DNA from: Pachypanchax playfairii
Lineage: Eukaryota > Chordata > Actinopteri > Cyprinodontiformes > Aplocheilidae
Direction of reading: 5' to 3'
NCBI GenBank assembly: GCA_006937955.1
Contig: SSNP01000015.1
Span: 2,604,597 to 2,668,596, forward strand
Length of the DNA: 64,000 nt
Every line of letters starts with the position of its first letter. Position 1 is the stretch's first letter. The position numbers and the translations under genes were made by a program. The notes under the pieces are model-generated. The model ran no database searches. It saw nothing but the letters and a program-made list of their open reading frames with translations, and was not told where the DNA came from. Positions 12,201 to 20,381 of the stretch are shown here, one piece after another.

Positions 12201-13266
12201 ACCAATAAATAACACTGGATCATTTTCTTCAACTAATGAGAGACCAGGTTTGTTTTGTTTGATTCTTCTTTTAGGAGCATTCCGGGTTTCTGATTAGACA
12301 AAAAAAATAAAAACTTTTGTTTTTTCTGGTCTAGATCGCACTGCAGCACACAAAGACGTGTGTTTCCTGCAGGTTGATGAGGGTCTCATCTGCAGCCGGC
12401 CCATCGACAGGGTGGTGACTTACGCCGAGTGCTGTTGTCACTACGGTCGTGGTTGGGGGCCTGAGTGTCGCACCTGTCCACCCAGAAACTCCGACATGTT
12501 CAGTCACCTTTGTGAGATGCATCTTGAGACCGAGTCAGACGGGGATCAAGATTTCCTGCCACCTTTCGCCAGCTACAACCCAGGTGATCTCATATGCTGT
12601 CTTTGTTGTACAGTAAATAAAATCCAATCAGCTGCATTTCTCACTTTGCTGGCACTTGTTATTCACCGTTGGAATTCTGACAAAGGATTTTTCTTTCCAC
12701 CTTTGTGTTTATTCATAGGTGATAGTTCAGAAGAGGATTCAGATGAGTGCAGCTGTGGAAATGGCCGCTGTGTCCGCTCCTACTTGGGCACCATGTGCGA
12801 ATGTAACACAGGTTTTCGGCTAGACCATTCCCGTGCCCGGTGTATAGGTTTGTAGTCTTACGATTTTTTAATAAATACAGATTTGCCAAAACTTTTTGGT
12901 ACCCTTCCACAATAAACAAAAACTGGCATTTGAACTGAATCACTTTCGAGAAGAAATGAATTATCCAGGAAGAATAAGCTGTAAGGGTACCAACAGTTTT
13001 GGGTATGTCTGCAGATACACACACAAACCAACGAGCATGTCTTTTCTGCTGGTGTTTTTTGTTTGACATTGTGTTTTAAAGCTTTTACTTACAGACAGTG
13101 TTGGTCTGTTCTAGATATCGATGAGTGTGCAGAACCAGTACCCCCTGTCGGACTCTGCAAGAACGCTCGCTGTGTGAACACTTTCGGCTCATATAAGTGC
13201 TTCTGCAAGCACGGTTTTGTGCCCACACGCCGGCAAAATGTCTGCATCCGTCGGCGAGCTCAGTGA
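112..13266 (+). CDS. ltbp3: ltbp3, 3' part: latent TGF-beta binding protein 3 (17 exons)
   Basis: Secreted matrix glycoprotein of the fibrillin/LTBP family, which tethers latent TGF-beta to the extracellular matrix. Exons: 112-240, 1169-1300, 1403-1531, 2178-2297, 2554-2676, 2805-2927, 4107-4226, 5351-5479, 5739-5909, 6038-6118, 6367-6495, 6628-6765, 6853-6993, 10758-10886, 12335-12583, 12719-12847, 13115-13266. All are joined in phase 1, giving about 774 residues ending at TGA 13264-13266. Order: 8 EGF, TB, 4 EGF, TB, 2 EGF. LTBP3 is favoured over LTBP1, 2 and 4 by KKECYLNLDDTVFCDSVLA in the first TB domain, by SSEEDSDEC before the penultimate EGF, and by the short Arg-rich C-terminus RRRAQ. 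The TB domain that links covalently to the TGF-beta propeptide in this family lies upstream, outside the window. The first exon may not be the first of the gene, so the entry is partial at its 5' side. Confidence 0.93.
1169..1300 (+). CDS. ltbp3: ltbp3 exon: calcium-binding EGF module
   Basis: One EGF module, DDNEC to LKC, with the consensus CINTEGTYKCHC. Phase 1 at both ends (132 nt). Acceptor ccacccag, donor gtacgg. The spacing ESEPCGHGRGRC matches the second EGF of the LTBP3 array. Confidence 0.9.
1403..1531 (+). CDS. ltbp3: ltbp3 exon: calcium-binding EGF module
   Basis: DVNEC start, CVNLPGSYKCEC core, six cysteines. Phase 1-1, 129 nt, with acceptor tttggcag and donor gtacaa. It is separated from the preceding exon by an intron of only 102 nt. 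Confidence 0.92.
2178..2297 (+). CDS. ltbp3: ltbp3 exon: calcium-binding EGF module
   Basis: DINEC start and CENTPGSYECVDC core. The extra residue between the fourth and fifth cysteines (CVDC) also occurs in the matching human LTBP3 module (CIAC). Acceptor tttctttcag, donor gtgaga, phase 1-1. Confidence 0.92.
2554..2676 (+). CDS. ltbp3: ltbp3 exon: calcium-binding EGF module
   Basis: DINECLKPNICPNGHC then CENLPGTYRCLC. Phase 1-1, 123 nt, acceptor ctttaaag, donor gtaagt. Its first codons repeat those of the preceding EGF exon almost base for base, showing their common origin by exon duplication. Confidence 0.92.
2805..2927 (+). CDS. ltbp3: ltbp3 exon: calcium-binding EGF module
   Basis: DIDECADVRLCAYGHC then CINTEGSFKCHCYPGY. 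Phase 1-1, 123 nt, acceptor tcaaacag, donor gtacaa. Six cysteines with the hydroxylation-type consensus C-x-N-x4-F-x-C-x-C. Confidence 0.92.
3117..3545 (+). mobile_element. TTAA-type dispersed repeat, partial copy
   Basis: Starts TTAAAGAGGCC and runs collinear with 39854 to about 40345, sharing long blocks such as TTTAGCTCCACAGGTGTTCT, CAACAACTTCTCTTTCAGTT and CTAGCATGCTGCT. It lacks the right part of the longer copy. No coding potential seen. It lies in the ltbp3 intron between 2928 and 4106. Confidence 0.8.
3665..3872 (-). mobile_element. tRNA-derived SINE, reverse orientation, decayed
   Basis: Read on the minus strand it begins with a degenerate tRNA-like head (B-box-like GGTTGGCAGATCAATTCTGG region near 3805-3825), followed by the GTCCTCGGACAAGACACTGA core and a tail ending in GTGTAAAAGTGATTTGAGTGG. 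This order is typical of teleost tRNA-SINEs. Boundaries are approximate. Confidence 0.65.
4107..4226 (+). CDS. ltbp3: ltbp3 exon: calcium-binding EGF module
   Basis: DINECARSSSCLRGRC then CINSMGSYHCECQKGY. Phase 1-1, 120 nt, acceptor cccttcag after a long pyrimidine run, donor gtcagt. A Harbinger-like element begins only 55 nt downstream of this exon. Confidence 0.92.
4282..5167. mobile_element. PIF/Harbinger-like nonautonomous DNA transposon (886 bp)
   Basis: Perfect 17-bp terminal inverted repeats, GGGCCTGATTTATCAAA at 4282-4298 and its reverse complement at 5151-5167, flanked by the target duplication TAA at 4279-4281 and 5168-5170. A 3-bp TWA duplication with G-rich termini is diagnostic of PIF/Harbinger. 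The interior is rich in GCGCAAA/TTTGCGC motifs, and no transposase-length ORF exists, so it would depend on an enzyme supplied elsewhere. It lies in an ltbp3 intron between EGF exons. Confidence 0.85.
5351..5479 (+). CDS. ltbp3: ltbp3 exon: calcium-binding EGF module, last before first TB domain
   Basis: DIDECATDRNLCQPYGSC then CENRPGSYVCVCNHGY. Phase 1-1, 129 nt, acceptor gcctttcag, donor gtaagc. It is the eighth EGF module in the window and directly precedes the TB domain. Confidence 0.92.
5739..5909 (+). CDS. ltbp3: ltbp3 exon: TB (8-Cys) domain, first part
   Basis: Carries KKECYLNLDDTVFCDSVLA and the triple-cysteine signature ECCCSIGMGWGDHCE typical of TB/8-Cys domains of LTBPs and fibrillins, plus a possible N-glycosylation site NVT. 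Acceptor ttctgcag, donor gtatat. The eighth cysteine is in the next exon. By order this is the third TB domain of LTBP3, not the one that binds the TGF-beta propeptide. Confidence 0.93.
6038..6118 (+). CDS. ltbp3: ltbp3 exon: end of first TB domain in window
   Basis: Short 81-nt exon encoding AEFHFLCPHGQGFYSEQR and a linker to the next EGF. It supplies the eighth cysteine of the TB fold. Acceptor tcccccccag, donor gtaaat, phase 1-1. Confidence 0.9.
6225..6290 (+). repeat. SINE/LINE 3' tail fragment with (GTA)n microsatellite
   Basis: TAAGTCGCTTTGGATAAAAG followed by CGTCTGCTAAATGAC is a very common teleost retroposon 3' tail. It is followed directly by about nine GTA units (6262-6288), consistent with an end-repeat expanded after insertion. 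It lies in the short intron between exons 6038-6118 and 6367-6495. Confidence 0.75.
6367..6495 (+). CDS. ltbp3: ltbp3 exon: EGF module after TB domain
   Basis: DIDECFLFAEEICKKGRC then CENTLRGYECYCQQGFYYD. The FLFxxEIC pattern and CYCxQGFYYD are typical of the EGF that follows the third TB in LTBPs. Acceptor cccggcag, donor gtcagt, phase 1-1. Confidence 0.93.
   Translation: MLMSVFYLLRKFVKRVVVKTHCEAMSVTVNKASTMTATFLSA
6628..6765 (+). CDS. ltbp3: ltbp3 exon: EGF module between the TB domains
   Basis: DVNECHDESLCINGQC then CVNTEGGFYCNCNWPWTPD, with a short tail VMATVAG. Acceptor tctcctag, donor gtagat, 138 nt, phase 1-1. It is probably the counterpart of the human LTBP3 module that begins LDESNC. 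Confidence 0.92.
6853..6993 (+). CDS. ltbp3: ltbp3 exon: additional EGF module between the TB domains
   Basis: DMNECNNPENCKNGLC then CVNTVGSYYCICSSPWTLA, tail TPEEQAG. It is 141 nt, phase 1-1, only 87 nt downstream of the preceding EGF exon and similar to it (shared xPWT after the fifth cysteine). It has no obvious one-to-one partner in human LTBP3 as I remember that protein. Confidence 0.9.
6994..10757 (+). other. ltbp3: large ltbp3 intron
   Basis: 3.8 kb between two EGF exons, far longer than its neighbours. Apart from the SINE at 9842-10185 and a G-run near 9162 I see no exon, RNA gene or structured element. Small ORFs here lack splice sites and family resemblance. Confidence 0.8.
9842..10185 (+). 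mobile_element. two-module tRNA-derived SINE, copy 1
   Basis: Head GGCGTAGTCTAGCGG (A-box-like) and a decayed B-box, then CCTTGGGCAAGATACTGAACC. A second related module follows (GGCCGTAGTCTGTCGG near 9967, then GTCCTTGAGAAAGATACTGA). The tail has GGGTCAAATGCAGAGACAAA, common in fish SINEs, and ends in an A/T-rich stretch. It is the same family as the inverted copy at 24948-25279. Confidence 0.8.
10758..10886 (+). CDS. ltbp3: ltbp3 exon: EGF module before last TB domain
   Basis: DVNECQDPSYCKNGRC then CENTPGSFHCFCDRPLTF. Acceptor ctttgcag, donor gtgggt. Donor 10886 is preferred over a gtaaaa at 10891 because it keeps phase 1 for the next exon. It lies after a 3.8-kb intron. Confidence 0.92.
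12335..12583 (+). CDS. ltbp3: ltbp3 exon: second TB (8-Cys) domain
   Basis: 249 nt. Contains VCFLQVDEGLICSRP, TYAECCCHYGRGWGPEC, TCPPRNSD and HLCEM, so all eight cysteines are in one exon. Followed by an acidic, proline-containing linker (GDQDFLPPFASYNPG). Acceptor tctggtctag, donor gtgatc, phase 1-1. Confidence 0.93.
12719..12847 (+). CDS. ltbp3: ltbp3 exon: penultimate EGF module
   Basis: Begins with the acidic stretch GDSSEEDSDEC that also precedes this module in human LTBP3, then CGNGRC and CECNTGFRLDHSRARC. Acceptor attcatag, donor gtttgt, phase 1-1. The short CSCGNGRC spacing is typical of the penultimate LTBP EGF. Confidence 0.93.
13115..13266 (+). CDS. ltbp3: ltbp3 last exon: final EGF module and stop
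   Basis: DIDECAEPVPPVGLCKNARC then CVNTFGSYKCFCKHGFVPT, ending with basic RRRAQ and TGA at 13264-13266. Acceptor tgttctag. The last exon supplies the C-terminal calcium-binding EGF, and the very short basic tail fits LTBP3 rather than LTBP1. Confidence 0.94.
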
Positions 13267-14160
13267 GCCCTACGTGTCGATTTGAACATCCCTATCTATG
13301 CAGTGAACACTTTGCAAATTCTTGTTGCCTGTTGTACGAAAGTGTGGCTGTGTGACAACAAGATTTTCTTTGGGAAAGGCTTCATTGGAAATGCTCGCAT
13401 GAAATGTCTAAGCATATCATTTCACTTTTTTAAAAAGAATTCAAATCAGCCTAGAAAATCTTTGTTCAATAGGTAAATGTTTCCTTTTGTAATTATTGTT
13501 TTTTAAACTGTTTTGTAGTTTATTGTGGAATTGTACATTTTGTAACTTTGTTATTTGAACTCCCCATTTGGATTAATCGAAATTTAAATCTTGGGTTGGA
13601 AACAAACTCATTTTTTGTACAAAAATGGATTTCAAAGATGTTTCTGATGTTACTTTTATCTTTAAGCCCTTAAAAAAATGTTTTCTGTTGGAATGCCATG
13701 AGAACTTTCATATAAACTGGTATTCCTTTCTACATTCCCCTTTCAATGGTAGATGTCATGTGTAATTACACATTATCTGAAGCATATTTTCCAAGTAGTT
13801 ATACATTGTCTAAATTTGTTTAATTGTATAGTTGGTTTATTTGAATTCTCCCTGTGCTTTTCTGTTGATTTGTTAATGTAAAATATGAAAAACTTGTTTT
13901 TATTTGACATGTGCACCTACGTGGACTAAATAGATGAGATTGAAAGAAGTTTGTGCTTAAAGAAGTAAATACATTGGAATTATGTACAAAATATAACTTT
14001 GTCTGGAAATCCAAGGAAGTTGTCCTGATTTGCTGCACTGAAGTACTCTGAAAACCAAAGAATCTGATGGGAGGACAGGAATTTAATTAAAACAAAAAAA
14101 ATTTAAACTATACATTTGTTTGAATTTTAATCACACATAAAATAAATCAGACAGAAGCCC
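13267..14160 (+). other. ltbp3: ltbp3 3' untranslated region (approximate end)
   Basis: AT-rich sequence after the stop with no further ORF of note. Candidate AATAAA signals are at 14141-14146 and 14239-14244; no long ORF or repeat separates them from the stop. The first 28 nt match the interior of the Harbinger-like element at 4484-4511 with one mismatch. The 3' end is inferred from the signal only. Confidence 0.5.
14141..14146 (+). terminator. ltbp3: candidate ltbp3 polyadenylation signal AATAAA
   Basis: Canonical hexamer about 0.88 kb after the stop. A second AATAAA lies at 14239-14244, and either could be used. No clear downstream GT-rich element settles the choice. Confidence 0.35.
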
Positions 14161-14670
14161 TGCAGAGCTTTCATGCCTTTTAATATGCAGGACTGTACGC
14201 TAGGTGTTTCAGCGCTTTTAAAGCCCGCCTAGAAAGTAAATAAACCCAGAACAGAGCGACATTTTCACAGGTTCTTCGCTCTATTACTTCCTCTGTAATA
14301 GATTGGCCCAATTTAATTTACTTTTGCCTTACCTTTTTAAAACTCTTCTTGATTGGAATTATTAAAAAAAAAATCTGTAAGCAATTATGAAATAATTAAG
14401 GACAAACACATGTTGATAAATGTGGAGACATAAAAATAAATAACATTAAAAATCTTTTTTTATTGCAAAATGGATTTATTTTTATTATCGATTTATTGTC
14501 CTCTCAAAGTGCGATTTCTACCCTCTAATTTCCAATTGCTTTATTTCTGTTATGACTTTTCTTTCCCCAAAGTGTTTTTTTTCTGAGTTAAATATGGTTT
14601 TATTAAAATATTCTTATTTTCTGTTCATATCTGTTCTATGAGAAGATCGCTCAATCTACCACTTATTTTA

Positions 14671-14692
14671 CATTATTATTATTATTATTATT
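14671..14692. repeat. (TTA)n microsatellite
   Basis: About seven uninterrupted ATT/TTA units in the intergenic region. Confidence 0.85.
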
Positions 14693-17389
14693 GTTTTTTA
14701 AATAGAATTTTTGCACAACATGTTTATTTTTATAAAGACAAATGTAACTGTTACCCATGTCTTACACAAGTTGGAACACATTTTTAAATTAATGAACAGA
14801 CAAAATGAAATATGCTGCAAATTGTTATTGTATTGTTGATACTAACTTCAGTTGATTTTTTAAAAACCTTCAGAAGAACTTCCGATGATAGTGAACGATT
14901 TTATGCTGAAATTCTTGTAGCTGTCACAAGATGCCTGAAAGACTGGAAAATGGACTGTATGATATCTTAATTTTATTGTAAATGTTTCTCTTTGCTCAGA
15001 CAGTATGATCTGAAGATAACTTGTTGAGTATAAGGTGTGCCTGTGCTCCATACCCAATTGACCTTCTGTGTAAGATCTTTGTGGGCCATCTTGTGGGGTC
15101 TTTGTGTTACTACATATGTGGGCATCTTTGCCACATCTGTTTCCTTCAAACTAGTTCTTCAAGCTCCCCACCAGACTTCTTCTCTGCCTCCTCGTCAGTA
15201 ATTCCACCCTCCTTCTGCTACTTACAAATCATTTTGTCCAACTTCTTTACCTCATCTTCTTTTTCTCACCTGGAAACAGTTCAGTCATTTCTTTTACTTA
15301 TAACTTACAATTCTATTTTGTAAAAAATTTGATAAAACTCAATGAAATTCTGCTAATTAAAAAAAAAATCAACATTGTCATGGAAATTAGTGAAGGTTAC
15401 TGGAAGTTAGCTAAAACAAGCAAATTGTGTTCTACTGGTTGATTTACAATTTGAATAGAATCTCCACTTGTAGTCCAAAAACTCAGCTCTGTTTAGATTC
15501 TGAAAACATCTTTTTTTTTTTATCAAGATTTTGCATCTTTTGAGAAAAATATATGAGTCAAGGCTTTCATTTATTGTGAATCTATTACTCATAGGATAAA
15601 GAAACAGGAAAGTTTTGGAAAGTCCACATTTTTTGTTGTCTTTTCAACTCAAAAGGGAATTTCACATGTTAAAACAAGATATAGTTGTCTTTGAATTAAA
15701 GGCAAAAATAATTTACAAGATCTTCCATTAGATGGAGCTGATTATACATTTTTTTCTGTATGCTAACAAAATCTTCATCAGCAAGCCACCACAATTGGGT
15801 AAATAATGAGAGGAGATGGAGATTTTTCTCATTTCTTGTGTTATAGGTGCATTCTCCTATTGTGATTTCTTCAAAAACAAAAAATTTATGGACACATGAT
15901 TAAAACTATGTGTTAACATTCTATGATTCATCTCTACCAATTAAACAATTTGACTTCTTGTTTGCACTGGAAAATAACGCTGGTCTTATGTCTCATTCCT
16001 CGACCTAAAGATGGTCCGCAGCCTGTAAGGTTGGTGAGTCACGTTGCACAAGAGCAGCACCTCAGCTTCTTGCCGTCCTGGTTTCATTCTGTCTAATAAT
16101 TATATCTTTTCAAACTGGGTGACCTCCAGAAACTAGTTTGGGGAAAGATAAGAAATGGGACAGTGGAGTCAGGGGTAGGGATGCAGCAGAAAGCAAAAAC
16201 AGAAATAGCAAAGCTGTCCTTGGGAGATGACTAAAAAGAAAAAAGTAATGGTGTCAGGGACATAAATATCTTAAAGTAGGTCACAATGACCGGAGTATAA
16301 CCCAGTGGAGGCTGCAGACAGCAGCTGTGTTTTTTTTTTTTTTTAAGTTGACAACTTTTATTTGCCCTGTAGAACAAATGTGACAAAGCAAGATAATGAA
16401 AATTTTTCTGTTTCTTGAAGGCTGCATATTTCTCTAATACTCAAATAGTTTAAGCCAGTCAGTCATTTCAGACATGTTCAGTCTGCTGATGCAGATGCAA
16501 ACAGCTAATTTTTACAAAGCAAAGTCTGAAAGTCTGAATTATGAGAATTTGGAAATTCTGAGTGTAATGTTTAGAACTTGAGGTTTTTTTGTTCCATATT
16601 CAAACAGGACATGTGTGCTTCACATTTTAATTTCACATATGAAGCTTGTATGTTTTCTCTGTTTGAATAACACAAAGTTTCTGGTCAGGATTTGAACCCA
16701 GGACTTTCCTGCTGTAAGGCAACAATTATGTTCCAGTTTTAATATTATTGTATTAAAATGGTGGTGATAGTTGTAGAAAAAGTCTAAGAAAAGTGGATGA
16801 AAAACTGATTTAACTGTAAGAATTTGTTATTTTGGTAAGTTTTATGTAAGATGGAAAGAACTTGAATTTGGTGGAACTGGAGGAAATACAAGTAGCACAG
16901 AAGCCCTCCCTCCATTTCTTGGGACTTGAGTCATGTGATTCAGCTTTGACACTGTAAAAGTCAAATTGACTTCACTAAACCCCCCTCCCTTCACAACTCC
17001 CCCACTGCAGGCACCAGTGATGACCCCCCGACCCTCCACCACACTCGCCCACGTCCCACCTATAGTGAGAAGACAGAGGGGGGTTTAGTTCAAACTGCTG
17101 CAATCTGCAAAAACCCCTGTGCTGGACACACTGTGGCAGCCGATGGCAGCCTCATATCCTGCACTCAGCTCTTTCTCTTTGTCATGCTGGATTGTAGATG
17201 AGCCCTCTACTGGGGTGTGGGTCTGCGAGGAGAGGTAGGGACAGGGGCCAGGGCAGTAAACAGCTCATGCGTGTGTGTGCTATCAATGCTGACATGTGCA
17301 TCAAGTTCAGATGAACATTTTACAAGCTTTTATGGCCTTTTTAGACTCCTTAACCACCACTTTACTGATAGCAAGATATACCTCCTCCA

Positions 17390-17660
17390 GGGGGTCATGT
17401 GTTCGCTAGTGTTTGTCTGTGCGTTTGTTAGCAAGCTAACTCAAAAAGGTCTGGATGGATTTTTATTAAATTTTCAGAAAAGATCGTAAATGGCTCAAGA
17501 AAGAAGTGAGTAGATTTCGAGGCTGATCCGGATCACTGTATGGGATCCAGGAATGTTTTTAGGGAGTCTTCATCATGTGAGATCAGGCTGTTTATAACGT
17601 ATCTGTATGCAACTCCACAATAAATGGTCATGGTGCTCGGAAAAAAAAAAAAAAAAAAAA
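17390..17660 (+). repeat. probable retroposon fragment ending in A20
   Basis: The stretch including TTAGCAAGCTAACTCAAAAAG, GGATGGATTTTTATTAAATTTTCAG and GATCCGGATCACTG resembles a repeat that I have seen dispersed in animal genomes, and it ends in a pure 20-A tract at 17641-17660. I cannot assign a family. The A-tail suggests LINE-type insertion on the plus strand. Confidence 0.4.
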
Positions 17661-19969
17661 TACAGGGTGAGTTCTCAAAAGGTTCTACATACCAAAGACT
17701 GATCAGGATTGCTGCAAAATTCCCGATACTCTGATCCAGAAAAGATAAAATGGGGAACCTTCAGATTTTTTTTTTAATCACTGGAAGAACAAATGATGGC
17801 ATAAACTTGCAACGAACGCTAAAAGATAGTTGAGACACTGTGGAATCAGAAATGTGTAACAGATTTAATGTTCTTTCAAAAACTCTGGAGCTCGATCCAG
17901 AAGAAAACCATCATTAATGAAAAAGTGATTCTTATCAGTAACTACTTAACTAATAATGAGATCAATAGTGTTTTTGTGATCAAGGAATCTTATGTTGATA
18001 CAACAAAGGTAAGACTGTTATTTTGTTTTGTAAATCACAATATGGGGGAACTGAGGTGCTAGAGGGAGGTCAATAGTCTTTTACTTTGAATACAGCGGCA
18101 TGTTGTCTTACCTTCCCTCTCCTGTCTTTCATCCATCACTGAAATGAGCCTCTTGACTTAGGTGCTAAGTATACATTTCTATTAGAGGTGACAAACTCGT
18201 TGAACAGTGCAAATCAGAAACAACAGCTATTGCTTCAGCCCACAGATTAAAAAAAAAAAGAGTCTGTCCACTCTAAGAGCTTGAGAAATAAATTCATAAC
18301 AGGCTGAAGTTGTAATACAGGAGCCACATCAACAACTCAGCAGAACTATTTCATGACCACTAACTGCTTGTAATGAGCTGCATGCTATTTTTTGAAATAC
18401 TCAGCCCTTCCTTAGAGACCCATCATCCTATAAAACCTTCACCACCACTACTTTGTTGGTCGAGCTACACCCATACTTACATACACAGAACACACCCCAC
18501 AAAACAGACAGCAGAACATAACACCAATACTCTTAAAAGTAATTTAGACGTCAGAGTCTGGAGGTGTGAGATACTTCCGAGAGTCAGGATCTTTCCTAAA
18601 GTTCTGAGCAGCTATAATCATGAAACTATTTTACTATGGTGATACTGAGTGAAGTACAGTTCTGAGGATCCTCAAGGGGGTTATGAATAACCTAGATCTT
18701 CATGACTTTATGACACATCAGCAAGGTGCTGGATAGTATCTCAGGAATAATTTAGTGTACTGCAGACTTTACAAGATAAACTACTTAAAATGACACAAAA
18801 ACTGAACAGAAATGTCAAGATGGCTGAGATGGAATTTTGATTTATAAAAATGACCCTTGACTCTATAAATGAAATATGTTTCAGTGGCTCAATGTAATGT
18901 GTTCTCATGGTATGATTCAAGGATATTTAAGAAAGGGAGTGCATAATGCGTGCAGTATATGAACATCAATGTGCAAAAGTCCTGAGTCATCCCTCATTTT
19001 TTGGTTTCAGGCAATATTTCTCCAGGCTTTCTGAATGTTTTAAACCATTTCATTTAACTTCAGCATTTTTTCATTCATTTTCAGGAGGGAGTTTTTATTT
19101 ATTTGTTTGTAAATCCACTTAACTCAGACATACAAATCATTCAGGCATAAATGATCCTAAACCATTGCTATTTACCATGAGCCTAAACATTAGACACAAC
19201 TTAGAAAAAAACATTTTACATTGGATGTTGATGCACTTTGTTGCTGACAATCTGTCACAAAGACACAATTAGTTCCCATTGTTTTACCTAAATCCATGAA
19301 AAATACCAAACAAAACATATTTTTGCACCAACAAGGTGATTCTTAGCTGAAAATTTGGCATACAGTTGACAATCAACTGAAGGATGAAGCATCTCTCTGG
19401 TACTGTCTGACGTTTATATTTCTTAAAGACATGTCCCTTAGAGACTTTTCAGCTGCTGTAGTCATTTTTTGACTTGACACTTTTGTCCTCAACCTGTCCA
19501 CAACATGCTGTCATGGTCAGGTGCAAAAACTGGACCAAAGATGAGTGTCCCCAATGTGTAAAGAAAACTTTAGATGACCTTCAGAAAGCCAGGAGTATGG
19601 ATTAAAACCATGTTAAATATCACAACAAAATCTGACTCAGAGGTAAAATGTATGTAGAATGTAGAGGTGGTTTAAAACTTTTGCACAGAACTGCATACAT
19701 GTAATTGATTTGTGAATGTGAGATGTTTAAATTTTAGCACCAGGGACAGCACCAAACAGACCCAAAGCTTGAAACGTTCGTTTTTAAAAACTAAAAATGT
19801 GTCTCCCATGTGACTGTGAAGGGTCAGGAGCCCACCCACACAACCACCCACCCGACCTCCTACACCCCCCGAACTACCACCACCACCACATCCACAGTGT
19901 CTTCCTTTCTTCTCCTTGTTGAACGGGAACAGTCAGTGGGTGTCAGAGAGGTACGGACAGACCTACCTT

Positions 19970-20381
19970 CAGATGTTCGGCCAAAGTGTGGAGGGGGGAA
20001 GAGAAGCTGTTGCGGATATCCGTCTCAAATACACAGAAAAAGGGTCTTTTCTTTGCCTGGTTTTAGTCCTCCCCGCTGACGGTTTTGTGAAAAGGCTACA
20101 GTAGCTGAAGAGCGTCTGGTTTCGTAACAAGCTGCTACCAGTCAGTCAATGCAGCGCGGAGCGAGGAAAAAAAATCAGTTTCAAGGATGCGGATTTAAAG
20201 GAAAACCGTTATCAGTGCCACCTGGGATTTTTAACCGTTAAATTTCAAATTAGCGTAGTGGCCGCGCGCGTGGTAGCAGACGAAGACGTTTTTCATGCCT
20301 TGGTGAAATATTATCCCATTTAGAGACGTGATAGAAATATTACCAAATTGTCTCTTTACCAGTGGATAAAGAAAAAAAGGG
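19970..20381 (+). promoter_or_regulatory. sptbn2: probable sptbn2 promoter and noncoding first exon
   Basis: Local CpG enrichment (GCAGCGCGGAGCGAGG near 20151, GGCCGCGCGCGTGG near 20260) in otherwise CpG-poor DNA, followed by a strong donor GG|GTAAGTGAC at 20382. No ORF continues through it. I infer a 5'UTR exon that splices to the acceptor at 29681. The exact transcription start is not visible. It could instead be a promoter of an unannotated transcript. Confidence 0.5.

Larger units (their letters stand above)
14250..19950. other. intergenic region between ltbp3 and sptbn2
   Basis: No exon with spliceable coding sequence recognised on either strand. Contains a TTA microsatellite at 14671-14692, a T-run near 16330, a C-rich stretch near 16980-17045, a repeat-like segment ending in A20 at 17641-17660, and a CCACC/ACC-rich low-complexity stretch at 19828-19900. 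Confidence 0.6.

Noticed and set aside
12331..12522. Minus-strand open frame over the second TB exon
   Set aside because: Mirror of cysteine-rich coding sequence; the plus frame has the TB signature and correct phases.
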